48,239 nucleotides of DNA from an uncultured Clostridia bacterium (GCA_947589595.1 CANQBV010000010.1:1-48239); one strand, 5' to 3'. Shown: positions 26,291 to 34,887, counted from the stretch's first letter. Notes: generated from the letters alone by a model not told the origin. Numbers and translations: made by a program.

Positions 26291-28177
26291 TTACTCTTTT
26301 AAGAGCGCCTGCTTGTGATATTGCAGGGTATAGAGGTGGTAGTACTGCCCGCCGCGCCGCAAAAGCTCCTGGTGATTGCCCTGTTCGAGGATGGCGCCCT
26401 CAGACAGGACAATGATGTGATCCGCGTGCTGAATGGTAGAAAGACGGTGTGCGACCACCAACATGGTGCCGATATTCTTGATTTTTTCCAAAGAATCCTG
26501 GATCAGAAGCTCGGTTTCCGTATCGATATTGGAGGTAGCTTCATCGAGAATAATGACAGACGGCTTGTGCAGAATGGTGCGCGCAAAGCTGAGTAGCTGG
26601 CGCTGCCCGGCAGAGAAATTGTTGCCGCGCTCGCGCACGATCTCATCCAGCCCGTTTTCCAGCTTCCCGATAAAAGAATCGGCGTTGACATAGCGGCAGA
26701 CTTTATAAACTTCTTCATCGGGAATTCCCTCCTCCCGCAGAACGATATTGCTGCGGATATCGCCGGAAAAGAGAAAAACGTCCTGCAGCATTTGTCCGAA
26801 ATGGCGGCGCAGCGAGGAAAGCTTGATTTTGCGCACATCGACGCCGTCAATGAGAATTTCGCCTTTCTGGATATCGTAGTTGCGGCAGATCAGGGAAAGA
26901 ATGGTCGTTTTGCCGCTGCCGGTCGCGCCGACGAAGGCCACGGTTTCACCGGGATTGATGTGAAAGGAAACTCCCTTCAGCACCCATTCGCCCGGCACAT
27001 AGGAAAACCAAACGTTGCGAAATTCAATTTCCCCACGGATTTCCTGTAGCTCGATGGCGTCAGGCGCGTCTGTGATCTCGGGCACAATATCCAGCACGCG
27101 GAAAATTTTTTCCGCCGAGGTGAACGAACGCTGGAGCGCATCGAACTGCTCTGCCAGATTCTGGATCGGATTGAAAAATTTATTGACGTAGAGGTAGAAC
27201 GAAACGATCACGCCGGAGGAGATCATTTGCCCCAAAATCGGTCTGCCGCCGATATAGCCCCTTCCTCCCAGGTAGAACAAGCACAGAATAGATGAAATAT
27301 AGAGCATATAGACCATGGGACGAAAAATGCCGAAGACCAGCATTCTGGCCTGTTTGGCTTTTTTCAGTTCCCTGCTTTTGACCAGGAAATCCCGCATTTT
27401 TCGCTCTTCGCGATTGAAGATCTGCGTAATACCGATGCCCGAAAGATTTTCGGAAAGGTAGGTGTTGATATCGGTAGTCGCATTGTTCACGCGGCGGTGC
27501 ACCTTGCGGGAGAATTTGCGGAAGATGACGGTAAACAGCACCACAAACGGTACGAAGCACAGCACCATAAGTGTGAGCGCGTAATTCAAAACCAGCATCG
27601 CACCCAGCACGCCGAAAATGACCATGACGTTTTTCACCAGGGTCACCAGAATGTTCGTAAACATAAAGGAAATGGCGTTGGGGTCGTTGGAAACACGGGT
27701 CACCAGCTTCCCGACGGGAATATTGTTGAGCTGCTCGTGCGAGAGGCTTTCGATGTGGGTAAAGACGTCCCGCCGCATGGCGGAGAGAATTTTCTGCCCG
27801 GTTTTTTGCAGGATGATCGCCTGCAGGTAGGTGCAGACCATACTTATCAGAAGGATGCCCGCGTAGACGGCCACGGTGGAAAACAACCGGCTCAGAGGAA
27901 ATTCATCCTTGACCATTTCCTCGATCGCCCCCACCAGAAGCGGCGAGAGAATATCGTAGGCGATTGAAAAGACCATGATCACGAGCGCAGCGGCAAAGCT
28001 TTTCCGATAGGGCCCCGCGTAGCGCAAAAGGCGGCGGATGATTTCGCTGTCGGGCATGGTGCGTTCCGAATCTTCGCGGTCGCGGCGGCGCCGCTCCCAA
28101 AAGTATGCCGCCAGAAAAATCAGGGTAAAGGCGCCGATGATCGCGCCGACAATGAGAAGAGGGAAAAACTCACGCAT
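26291..28177 (-). CDS. heterodimeric ABC exporter subunit with consensus Walker B (BmrD/YheH-like)
   Basis: A 628-residue half-transporter: an extra N-terminal helix, a six-helix membrane domain (about residues 55-330) and a C-terminal ATPase domain. Walker A is FVGATGSGKTT, Walker B is VIILDEATSNID with the catalytic Glu intact, and the signature is the variant NFSAGQRQLLS. The partner gene has the opposite pattern, so each dimer has one active and one degenerate ATP site, as in BmrCD/LmrCD-type multidrug exporters. I chose the ATG at 28177-28175 with GAGG 9 bases upstream; it overlaps the partner's stop by 8 bases. Confidence 0.9.
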   Translation of the reverse strand: MREFFPLLIVGAIIGAFTLIFLAAYFWERRRRDREDSERTMPDSEIIRRLLRYAGPYRKSFAAALVIMVFSIAYDILSPLLVGAIEEMVKDEFPLSRLFSTVAVYAGILLISMVCTYLQAIILQKTGQKILSAMRRDVFTHIESLSHEQLNNIPVGKLVTRVSNDPNAISFMFTNILVTLVKNVMVIFGVLGAMLVLNYALTLMVLCFVPFVVLFTVIFRKFSRKVHRRVNNATTDINTYLSENLSGIGITQIFNREERKMRDFLVKSRELKKAKQARMLVFGIFRPMVYMLYISSILCLFYLGGRGYIGGRPILGQMISSGVIVSFYLYVNKFFNPIQNLAEQFDALQRSFTSAEKIFRVLDIVPEITDAPDAIELQEIRGEIEFRNVWFSYVPGEWVLKGVSFHINPGETVAFVGATGSGKTTILSLICRNYDIQKGEILIDGVDVRKIKLSSLRRHFGQMLQDVFLFSGDIRSNIVLREEGIPDEEVYKVCRYVNADSFIGKLENGLDEIVRERGNNFSAGQRQLLSFARTILHKPSVIILDEATSNIDTETELLIQDSLEKIKNIGTMLVVAHRLSTIQHADHIIVLSEGAILEQGNHQELLRRGGQYYHLYTLQYHKQALLKE

Positions 28178-29948
28178 GCTTTTCACCCTCTTCCTCTAAT
28201 TTCTGAAGATCCACCATTTTACGGTACTCGGCGCAGGTTTCATAGAGCGTTTCGTGCTTGCCGGCGGCGGCGAGCCTGCCGTCGTCGAGGAACAGGATCT
28301 GATCCATCGCCTCCACGGTGGAAATGCGGTGGGCGATCAGGATGGTGGTTTTGCCCTGCCGGGTGGCGGCGAGGTTTTCCAAAATCGTTTTTTCGGTGTG
28401 GGTATCCACGGCGGAAACGGAATCGTCCAGAATCAGCACCGGCGCGTTTTTCATGAGCGCGCGGGCAATGGAGATCCGCTGCTTCTGCCCGCCGGAAACG
28501 GTAACGCCGCGCTCGCCCAAAACCGTGTCGTATCCATGCCGGAATTCGCGGATATTACCGTCCACGTCAGAAAGGACGGCGGCATTCACAACGCCCTCAC
28601 GGTCGAACGTGTCGACGCCGAAGGCGATGTTGTTTTCAATGGTGTCGGAAAAAAGAAAATTGTCCTGCGGAACATAGGCGCAGCCACTGCGCAGCGAATG
28701 AATGGTGACCTCATTCACATCATGCCCGTCCAGAAACAGGGTGCCGTCCGGCACGTTGTAGCAGCGCAGAATGAGCTGCACCAGCGTGGTTTTGCCGCTG
28801 CCGGTCTTCCCGACGATCCCCACGCTTTCGCCCGCACGAATTTTAAAGGAAACGTGCTGTAAAGCATCGTACTCCCCGTCCGGATAGCGGAAGCTGAGGT
28901 CGCGGAATTCGATTTCGCCGCGCATGGAGCCAAGATCTTTGGCGCCGGGAGCGTCCTGTACGGATTGTTTTGCATCCAAAAGCTCGCTGATGCGGTTCAG
29001 CGAGGCCTTGCCGCGCGAGGTCATATCGATCAGCTCGGAAACCGCCATAATCGGCCAAACCACAGCGTTAAAATAACCGATGAATTCCACCAGCTGCCCG
29101 GCGTTGAAGGTGCCCTGATAGACCAAATAGCCGCCGAAGCCCAAAATGATACAAACGACGCTTTCCACAAAAAGAGTCGTGAAAATGCGCATGAGAACCG
29201 AGGCGCGCGTGTGGGCGATATTTGCTTTTTCGTTTTCCTCATTGATCTTCTGGAACGCCAGAAGTTCCTTCGCCTCCTTGACAAACGCCTTGATGACGGC
29301 GATCCCGGAAAAGCTTTCCTGCGAAAAGTCCGACAGTTTGGAAAACGCCGCCTGGCGGATATCCCACTTTTTCATCATATATTTTCCGAGTACGGTGGCG
29401 GCTGCTAAAAGGAATCCCATGGGGATCATGGAAAGCAGGGTCAGAACCGGATTCATGCGCCACATTTTGAATACGGCGAGAACGCCTAAAAGCAGGGCGT
29501 CAAAAAACATCATCACGCCCCAGCCGAAGCACTCCTGCACGGTGTCCAGATCGTTGGTGAAAAGACTCATAAGATTGCCCACTTTATTGACCTGGTAGTA
29601 CTCGCGGCTCAAGTCTTTGGCGTTGTCGAACATCCGGTTGCGCAGACTTTCCTCTACCCGGATTCCGGCGCCGAAAAACATGACGCGCCACAGGAACCGG
29701 CCGAGCACGATCGCCAGAATGATCCCGACCATGGGCATGCAGATCTCTTCCAAAAGGAAAGTCCCGTCAAAGGGCTTCTGCACGCCGTCCACCATCACAT
29801 ACCCCTGGTTGATGCCGTTGACGATCCTCTGGTAGAGATTGGGGATCACGAGCTGTAAGGTGTCCACCGCCACTAACGCGACAAGCCCCAAAAGGAGCAT
29901 CGGGCCGTAGCGGAAATAATAGCGGTTGATGTATTTTCCGAATATCAT
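28170..29948 (-). CDS. heterodimeric ABC exporter subunit with degenerate Walker B (BmrC/YheI-like)
   Basis: A 592-residue half-transporter. Six membrane helices occupy about residues 15-300; the ATPase domain carries Walker A IVGKTGSGKTT, signature VSGGQKQRISIARAL and Walker B VLILDDSVSAVD. Here the catalytic Glu is replaced by Asp, typical of the degenerate half of asymmetric exporters. The open frame extends 42 codons upstream, over the promoter; the ATG at 29948-29946 has AGGA close by and gives a normal N-terminus. First gene of the operon with its partner and nnr. Substrate unknown; drug or lipid export is likely. Confidence 0.9.
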   Translation of the reverse strand: MIFGKYINRYYFRYGPMLLLGLVALVAVDTLQLVIPNLYQRIVNGINQGYVMVDGVQKPFDGTFLLEEICMPMVGIILAIVLGRFLWRVMFFGAGIRVEESLRNRMFDNAKDLSREYYQVNKVGNLMSLFTNDLDTVQECFGWGVMMFFDALLLGVLAVFKMWRMNPVLTLLSMIPMGFLLAAATVLGKYMMKKWDIRQAAFSKLSDFSQESFSGIAVIKAFVKEAKELLAFQKINEENEKANIAHTRASVLMRIFTTLFVESVVCIILGFGGYLVYQGTFNAGQLVEFIGYFNAVVWPIMAVSELIDMTSRGKASLNRISELLDAKQSVQDAPGAKDLGSMRGEIEFRDLSFRYPDGEYDALQHVSFKIRAGESVGIVGKTGSGKTTLVQLILRCYNVPDGTLFLDGHDVNEVTIHSLRSGCAYVPQDNFLFSDTIENNIAFGVDTFDREGVVNAAVLSDVDGNIREFRHGYDTVLGERGVTVSGGQKQRISIARALMKNAPVLILDDSVSAVDTHTEKTILENLAATRQGKTTILIAHRISTVEAMDQILFLDDGRLAAAGKHETLYETCAEYRKMVDLQKLEEEGEKHA

Positions 29949-29985
29949 GTTTCCTGCTCCGAAGTTCTGTAGTAGTATCCGTATC

Positions 29986-30014
29986 AGTATATCACTCCTG
30001 CCCGGCAAAAGCAA
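29986..30014 (-). promoter_or_regulatory. promoter of the ABC exporter operon
   Basis: Read on the minus strand: -35 TTGCTT (30014-30009), a 17-bp spacer, -10 TATACT (29991-29986). Confidence 0.65.
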
Positions 30015-30078
30015 GTAAAATGCCTTTCCGAGCATTTTTTCAAAAGCAACAGAAAAAATAAACGCTGTCAGCAATCAA

Positions 30079-30114
30079 AAACCCGGCATTTTGTTTTTGC
30101 AAAATGCCGGGTTT
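30079..30114. terminator. intrinsic terminator of the Ltp-like gene
   Basis: A perfect 15-bp stem (30079-30093 with 30100-30114) around a 6-base loop, followed on the minus strand by TTGATT after a T run inside the stem. It directly follows the stop of the Ltp-like gene. Confidence 0.9.
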
Positions 30115-30118
30115 CTTT

Positions 30119-30445
30119 TTATTTTGTAATCAGTTCTTTTGAAAACGAAGCTGTCACGCCAAAATCAGCCTCTTTGTGGGTGAACCCTTCAAATTCCAAC
30201 TGTTCTCTCAATTCTTCTTTTTCGAACCTCTGTAAATTCAAATATGTTTTCGCCTGTCGCACCGCCTGCTCATTCCAGTCAACCCCGCAGTGATCTGCGC
30301 CGAAGGCCGCGTCCTCTTGGGAAAAGCCATCCAGTCTCAATTGCTTTATCAGCCCAATTCTGGAGAGCGCCATGATTTTTAAATATGCCTGTGCCCGGCT
30401 GCAGGCGCTTCTCTGCCCCAACGTCAGTTTTCTTTTCACATTCAT
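30119..30445 (-). CDS. Ltp-type repeat protein (host cell surface/superinfection-exclusion lipoprotein domain), without signal peptide
   Basis: A 108-residue protein built from two copies of the roughly 45-residue Ltp motif (PF07553-like): one from about 14 to 58 (AQAYLKIMALSRIGLIKQL ... GFSQEDAAFGADHCG) and one from about 62 to 108 (AKTYLNLQRFEKEELREQL ... GFTHKEADFG). In Streptococcus thermophilus phage TP-J34 a lipoprotein with these repeats blocks DNA entry of other phages. Here there is no signal peptide or lipobox, so the protein should stay in the cytoplasm. It is transcribed away from a Cro/CI-type repressor across a shared operator, a layout like a lysogeny module. The biological role is inferred, not shown. 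Confidence 0.8.
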   Translation of the reverse strand: MNVKRKLTLGQRSACSRAQAYLKIMALSRIGLIKQLRLDGFSQEDAAFGADHCGVDWNEQAVRQAKTYLNLQRFEKEELREQLEFEGFTHKEADFGVTASFSKELITK

Positions 30446-30467
30446 ACTCCAAATTCTGTCTTTTCAT

Positions 30468-30517
30468 ATTTTACTCAAAGATTGAGTATTTGTCAATACT
30501 CATTTCATGAGTATTTT
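30468..30517. promoter_or_regulatory. divergent promoters overlaid by a four-half-site operator
   Basis: Minus-strand promoter: -35 TTGACA (30496-30491), 17-bp spacer, -10 TAAAAT (30473-30468). Plus-strand promoter: -35 TTGTCA (30490-30495), 16-bp spacer, -10 TATTTT (30512-30517). The -35 boxes overlap back to back. Two palindromes sit over the spacers: 30472-30488 (TACTCAA/TTGAGTA) and 30495-30515 (AATACTCAT/ATGAGTATT), giving four TACTCA half-sites in alternating directions. Binding of the HTH repressor would cover both promoters. Confidence 0.85.
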
Positions 30518-30552
30518 AAAATGATTCTATAAAGAACAGTAAGGTGAAACGA

Positions 30553-30774
30553 ATGGATTACAGAACAAGGCTACGGAACATACGGGAAGATCGGGATCTC
30601 ACTCAGGCTGAAATCGGCAAACTGCTGCAAAAATCCCAGCAGGGCTATAATCATATCGAGGCCGGGCGTGCCGAATTGAAAATCGAAGATTTAGCCAAGC
30701 TCTGCCGGTTTTATAATGTATCCTCCGACTATCTGATCGGGCTGACCGACGAACCAAAACCACTAAAAAAATGA
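30553..30774 (+). CDS. Cro/CI-type helix-turn-helix transcriptional regulator
   Basis: A 73-residue protein that is little more than one XRE-family HTH domain: RLRNIREDRDLTQAEIGKLLQ with the recognition helix KSQQGYNHIEAGRAE, then DLAKLCRFYNVSSDYLIGLTDE. Many stand-alone Cro-like repressors have this size. The ATG at 30553 has AAGG about 8 bases upstream; an upstream GTG (30544) would add three residues and overlap the Shine-Dalgarno sequence. It very probably controls itself and the divergent Ltp-like gene through the palindromes between them. Confidence 0.9.
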   Translation: MDYRTRLRNIREDRDLTQAEIGKLLQKSQQGYNHIEAGRAELKIEDLAKLCRFYNVSSDYLIGLTDEPKPLKK

Positions 30775-30797
30775 GCCGATTTTCGGCTCATTTTTTT
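30771..30797. terminator. bidirectional terminator after the HTH gene
   Basis: A 9-bp stem ATGAGCCGA/TCGGCTCAT with a TTT loop, flanked by an A run and a T run. It contains the stop codon of the HTH gene. It may also stop transcripts coming from the MBL gene on the other strand. Confidence 0.85.
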
Positions 30798-30995
30798 ATG
30801 ACAAAGCGAGGGGCGCCGGGAGAGCGTTATTTGCGGCGTTGGGAGCGGGTAAACGGCTCTTTCGCTTCCCCGCTCAAAAGCAGACCGTATTTTTCTGGGC
30901 GGCGGAAAGCGTTGCTCCGCATTTCCGGGAACAGCGCCGGATCAGCGTCCATGGCTTTGGCTTTTTTGCAGGCTTCAACACCCTTTTACAATTTT

Positions 30996-31874
30996 TCAGC
31001 TCTTTTTCCATAGCAGCATATGATTTTGAAATTCCACGTCCAAACGGCCGGTATCCTTCAGCCAAGCAAGATAGGAACGAACGGTGCTGCCCACCAGTAC
31101 GTATTGCTCAAAATTCATGGTCAAATCATATGCGGCAAAAAGCTTTTGCAGGATCACTTCAAAACAAAGCGGCTCCCGGCAAAGCGCGACGATTTTTTCT
31201 GCGATTTCGGACACCTTATCCAGGTTCGCCTGGGCAAGCGCGGCAATATTTTCCGTGGCTGCCGCGTGCGCGGGCACAAACATTTTAGCGGACATGGCTT
31301 TGACCTTTTCCAGCGTTTGGATATAGGAAGCGACGTCGTAAAGAAAACCGATCTGGTATTTTTCCAACGTTTCCCGGCTGGAAAGACAATCGGCAAGATA
31401 GACCACGTCATCCGGCGTGCGGAAGCCGACCATATCAAAAAAATGGCCCGGCAGATCAAGGATCGAAAACCCCTCGGGCAGCGCTTCCGGTGTTAAAGGC
31501 TCGGCGTCGCTTTCCGGCGCCAAAAGAAATTTGTGCCGAAGATCGCGGCAGGGATAGCCGCCGTAGAGGAAGGACGGCTCCAAAAGCGGGTGGCGGGTAA
31601 AGACGCATTCGACGCCGGGGGCATAGACCTTACAACCCGTCTGCTTTTGCAAATAAGCGTTGCCGCCGATATGATCCGCATTGGAATGCGTATTGTAAAT
31701 CGCAGCAAGCTGCCAGCCGTTGGCGTCAAGGATCTGACGGATCTTCCGTCCGGCTTCTTTATCGTTGCCGCTGTCAATGAGGCAGACTTTGTTTTCCTGA
31801 AGCTTAACAAGCCCGATTTTGGCCGGACTTTGGATATAAAAGCAGTTTTCGGTAAGCGGAATCAGTTCATACAT
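30996..31874 (-). CDS. MBL-fold metallo-hydrolase
   Basis: A 292-residue protein of the metallo-beta-lactamase superfamily. The metal motif reads NTHSNADHIGGN, so the usual HxHxDH has Asn where the second His stands; I recall this variant from related clostridial proteins. Further signatures are LIDSGND near residue 33, DLPGHFFDMVGF, VVYLADCLSS and FVPAHAA. Residues about 210-292 are a helical domain resembling a winged helix (KLFAAYDLTMNFEQYVLVGSTVRSYLAWLKDTGRL). Such proteins include glyoxalase II-like thioesterases. The start follows AAAGGA. It probably shares an operon with the acetyltransferase upstream. Confidence 0.8.
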   Translation of the reverse strand: MYELIPLTENCFYIQSPAKIGLVKLQENKVCLIDSGNDKEAGRKIRQILDANGWQLAAIYNTHSNADHIGGNAYLQKQTGCKVYAPGVECVFTRHPLLEPSFLYGGYPCRDLRHKFLLAPESDAEPLTPEALPEGFSILDLPGHFFDMVGFRTPDDVVYLADCLSSRETLEKYQIGFLYDVASYIQTLEKVKAMSAKMFVPAHAAATENIAALAQANLDKVSEIAEKIVALCREPLCFEVILQKLFAAYDLTMNFEQYVLVGSTVRSYLAWLKDTGRLDVEFQNHMLLWKKS

Positions 31875-31934
31875 ATTCTCGATCCTTTCTTTTTTTCTGC
31901 AAATAAGTCACCTGAGCGGCGGCAATTTTTATCC

Positions 31935-32627
31935 TCATCCATTTTCTTTAAAATCGGGTGATTGCCTTTTGCCGGCATAAAATGGATCTCTTTCCGATTT
32001 TTCCCGGTTCTTTTTTAAAACGAGCTCGATTTCTTCATCGATTTCACGCTGTTTGTAAACATATTTCCGGTCTTCCTCGGTGATCTTGCGGATCACGCGG
32101 CACGGATTTCCCGCGGCAAACGACCAATCGGGAATATCCCGCGTCACAACGCTTCCCGCGCCGACGACCACGTTATTTCCGACGTGCACGCCCGGACAAA
32201 GCACCGTGTTGCCGCCGATCCAAACATTGTTCCCCACCGTGACGGAAACTCCGTATTCATATCCGTACTGCCGGGATTCGGGGTGCAGCGTGTGCCCGGC
32301 GGTATAGATGCCCACATTGGGGCCGATCAGGCAGCAGTCGCCCAGTTTGACTTTCGCGTTATCCAAAATGGTGCAGTTGAAATTGATAAAACAGTTTTTC
32401 CCCACCTCGATGTGAAAGCCGTAATCGCAGTAAAAAGGCGGGTTGACAAAGGTAGTTTCATCGGATTTTCCAAAAAGCTCGTTTATGATAGAACGGATCG
32501 TTTCAAAATCGCTGCGGTCGACGGTATTCAGCTTTTGGGTCAGCCTTCTTGCCGCTTTCATCTGTTCCCAGTCCGCCTCGTCGGCCAAAAACAGCATTCC
32601 TTTTTTCCGTCGTTCTTTACTTGTCAT
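31935..32627 (-). CDS. sugar O-acetyltransferase (maltose/galactoside acetyltransferase type)
   Basis: A 230-residue left-handed beta-helix acetyltransferase. The N-terminal maltose-acetyltransferase domain (residues 5-60: RRKKGMLFLADEADWEQMKAARRL ... RSIINELFGK) is followed by hexapeptide repeats with the catalytic His in GIYTAGHTLHPE, then NNVWIGGNTVLCPGVHVGNNVVVGAGSVV and AAGNPCRVIRKI. It transfers acetyl from acetyl-CoA to sugars. The C-terminus is about 30 residues longer than usual and charged. AGGAGG precedes the ATG. Confidence 0.92.
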   Translation of the reverse strand: MTSKERRKKGMLFLADEADWEQMKAARRLTQKLNTVDRSDFETIRSIINELFGKSDETTFVNPPFYCDYGFHIEVGKNCFINFNCTILDNAKVKLGDCCLIGPNVGIYTAGHTLHPESRQYGYEYGVSVTVGNNVWIGGNTVLCPGVHVGNNVVVGAGSVVTRDIPDWSFAAGNPCRVIRKITEEDRKYVYKQREIDEEIELVLKKNREKSERDPFYAGKRQSPDFKENG

Positions 32628-32740
32628 GAAGATCCTCCTTTTTAGGCCTTTTCCCGGAGATCGCCGCCATGAAAGTGCTTTCCGGGATCCCGCGGGAACC
32701 GGAAAAATTCACGTTCCTCCTCGTTCTCCCCGCATTGATT

Positions 32741-33988
32741 TTACCCGAGCCAGCGGTAGGCTGTTCCCTCGGCCTCGGGCGTTGCGCTTTCGTCCCATTG
32801 GTGATCGGTGTCCCGCATATAGGCGCTTGTAACATTATAATACAGGTGCGCAGTCGACGCCGCCACAGGCTTTTCGGAAACCGGATCATCCCAGGTGACG
32901 TCCACACAGTACCAATCCTCGTCAAGCTGTACCATGTTCCAGGCGTGTTCTCTTTCCCCGTTCCACGAATGACCGAGAACGGTTATGCACGGAATATCCA
33001 GCATATCCATGAATAATTGAAAGGTAGAAGCATAGCCCAGGCAGATCCCTTTTCTGCCAACCAGAAAACCATATGGATTGTCATGATCCGGATCGGGTGT
33101 CTCGCCCGTATGGCCGTTTAAAGCCGCAGGGTCGTAATCGCCCCACTTTATCATCCAATCGTGGATGGCCGATTCCTTTTCGTCGGCTGACATGTCATCG
33201 GTAATCACTTCACCGATCGCCGCCTGACAAGCCTCATAAACCGCCAGGTTCTTCCCGGCAAGCGCGGTGGTTTTTCCGGTTCGCCACGCTTCCAGTACCG
33301 TATCGTGGCAATAATCGTCCTCAGCGGGCGGTTCCTGCGTGGAGGGGTCGGTTTCCGAGGGCGATTCCCCGGTGGGCTTTTCGGGATCGCCGGCCGGCGC
33401 CGACAAAAGAGAATCCTGCCAATTCACAGTCGGCGGCGTTTGGGAAAAGCAACGCCGGAAAACTTCCTGCGCCTTTGCGGAATCCGGGCAGATCAGCAAA
33501 GCGGCGTAACGCCCCATGACCTCGACCTTGCCGTTTTCGGCAATGGCGGCCTGCTCGGGCGCATATCCGGCGAAAGCGGAAATCCTGTTTTCCAAATACC
33601 CTTGCAGCAGCTCGCCGGCCTCCAGCGCCGCCGCTTCATCCGGCAGCAGGAAAACGGCCACTTCGCTGGCCTCCACGCCGACGGAAGGATAGCAGATCAC
33701 CCCGTCCAGCACCGAATCGCTGAGATTTTGCAAATACAAATACGTAAACGAACGAAAATCTTCCTCTTCTGCACCGATCGCATACAGGCTTGGAAGCTCC
33801 TCCTGGCTTTCCAATACGGCGGCGGCCATTTCTTTCACGGTCAGGCTTGTTTCTCCCGAGCTGAAATTTCCGCAGGAAGCAAGCAAAAAGCAAACCGAAA
33901 AGAAAGATAACAAACCTCCGATTTTCAGGGATTTTCTATTTTTTCTCACAACGCTTTGGTTCATCGTTTTTCTACACCCAACGCTCAT
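32741..33988 (-). CDS. lipoprotein: DUF4358 domain fused to transglutaminase-like domain
   Basis: A 415-residue exported lipoprotein. A signal peptide at residues 24-40 ends in the lipobox LLASC (Cys40). Residues about 50-170 look like DUF4358 (LPSLYAIGAEEEDFRSFTYLYLQNLSDSVLDGV, with HxxxD replaced here). A Ser/Pro/Glu-rich linker follows (about 190-225), then a transglutaminase-like domain: Cys in GRKGICLGYASTFQLFM, His in GEREHAWNMVQL and Asp in DWYCVDVTWDDP. It may crosslink or cut peptides at the cell surface. The ATG at 33988 has AGGA 9 bases upstream. Fusions of these two domains are uncommon in my experience. Confidence 0.82.
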   Translation of the reverse strand: MSVGCRKTMNQSVVRKNRKSLKIGGLLSFFSVCFLLASCGNFSSGETSLTVKEMAAAVLESQEELPSLYAIGAEEEDFRSFTYLYLQNLSDSVLDGVICYPSVGVEASEVAVFLLPDEAAALEAGELLQGYLENRISAFAGYAPEQAAIAENGKVEVMGRYAALLICPDSAKAQEVFRRCFSQTPPTVNWQDSLLSAPAGDPEKPTGESPSETDPSTQEPPAEDDYCHDTVLEAWRTGKTTALAGKNLAVYEACQAAIGEVITDDMSADEKESAIHDWMIKWGDYDPAALNGHTGETPDPDHDNPYGFLVGRKGICLGYASTFQLFMDMLDIPCITVLGHSWNGEREHAWNMVQLDEDWYCVDVTWDDPVSEKPVAASTAHLYYNVTSAYMRDTDHQWDESATPEAEGTAYRWLG

Positions 33989-34031
33989 TTTTTATCTTTC
34001 CTGCGCACGCCGCCGCGATAGAAAAGAAACC

Positions 34032-34054
34032 TTGCAGTTCTTTCGCAACTGCAA
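34032..34054 (-). terminator. candidate terminator after the first AraC-type gene
   Basis: An 8-bp stem TTGCAGTT/AACTGCAA with a 7-base loop, followed on the minus strand by GGTTTCTTTTC. It begins 5 bp after the stop codon at 34060. Confidence 0.55.
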
Positions 34055-34059
34055 ATCGA

Positions 34060-34887
34060 TCATTCTGCGTCGCTCTCCTTTGTTTTCACATATTGCCTTG
34101 GCGTCATATGATAGACGCGCTTAAATACGCGGATCATGGCGGAGCTGTCGCCAAAGCCGCAGAGCTCCGCCGTCTCCTGCTCGGTCTTCCCCTCGGAAAG
34201 CTTTGCGATCGCTTTTTTGATACGCAAATTCAAAATATAATGATTGAGCGTGGAGCCGGTATATTTTTTAAAGGCGGTCATGAAAGTCGTCCGGCTGACG
34301 TAAAGCTTTTCCGCCAACCTTTCGGCGACGATTTTTTGGCTGTAATGCTCGTTGATATAAGACAGCGCTTCCATAATAAACCTTGGATTTTTTTGAAGAT
34401 CCAGATCGCTCTCCTCAACCATTTCGGACAGATACGATAAGAGGTAAAATATCAAGAGCCTCTGCCGGAATTGGTTTGCTTCCGCTCCGATTTTCCCGAT
34501 CATAGCTTCGCAGCGCTCCGCTTCTTTTCTTCCCATTTTTATAATCGTTCCGCTTTTTTCAAACAGCGCCGCCGGCTGCTCCCACTCCGGCAGATAATTG
34601 GCAAGAAACTGCCGCGAAACAAGCAGGTACAGGCGCTTATACAAAACACCCGGCTGGCAGGAGATATAATGCGAAACACCCGGGCCGGTCAAAACCAAAT
34701 ACGGCCCGTCCCCCTGCTCCATCTTATCCTTCAGTAAAATATGGACATGACCGGAAAGGATCAGATACACTTCATAAAATTCATGCTCGTGAAAATCGGA
34801 AACAGAGGCAAAATCCCCTTCCCGGTAGCGAACCAAACAGTTCTTCCATTCTTCTCCGAAGCCACGGTCGTAAGCTTTCTTTCCCAT
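34060..34887 (-). CDS. AraC-family transcriptional regulator (divergent from dehydrogenase)
   Basis: A 275-residue regulator. The N-terminal cupin-like sensor domain (FHEHEFYEVYLILSGHVHILLKD ... YLVLTGPGVSHY) probably binds a sugar or sugar acid. The C-terminal half holds two HTH motifs: IVAERLAEKLYVSRTTFMTAFKKYTGSTLNHYI and the family signature around ELCGFGDSSAMIRVFKRVYHMTPRQYV. I use the ATG at 34887-34885 with AGAGG upstream, not the in-frame one at 34914, which has no Shine-Dalgarno sequence. It faces away from the Ldh2-type dehydrogenase, with a pair of direct repeats between them, so it likely regulates both. Confidence 0.9.
   Translation of the reverse strand: MGKKAYDRGFGEEWKNCLVRYREGDFASVSDFHEHEFYEVYLILSGHVHILLKDKMEQGDGPYLVLTGPGVSHYISCQPGVLYKRLYLLVSRQFLANYLPEWEQPAALFEKSGTIIKMGRKEAERCEAMIGKIGAEANQFRQRLLIFYLLSYLSEMVEESDLDLQKNPRFIMEALSYINEHYSQKIVAERLAEKLYVSRTTFMTAFKKYTGSTLNHYILNLRIKKAIAKLSEGKTEQETAELCGFGDSSAMIRVFKRVYHMTPRQYVKTKESDAE

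Noticed and set aside
32617-32725. Short minus-strand frame starting with GTG after GAGGAGG and overlapping the start of the sugar acetyltransferase gene
   Set aside because: The Shine-Dalgarno spacing is too short and the roughly 30-residue product shows no pattern; it could be a coupling peptide, but the support is too weak.
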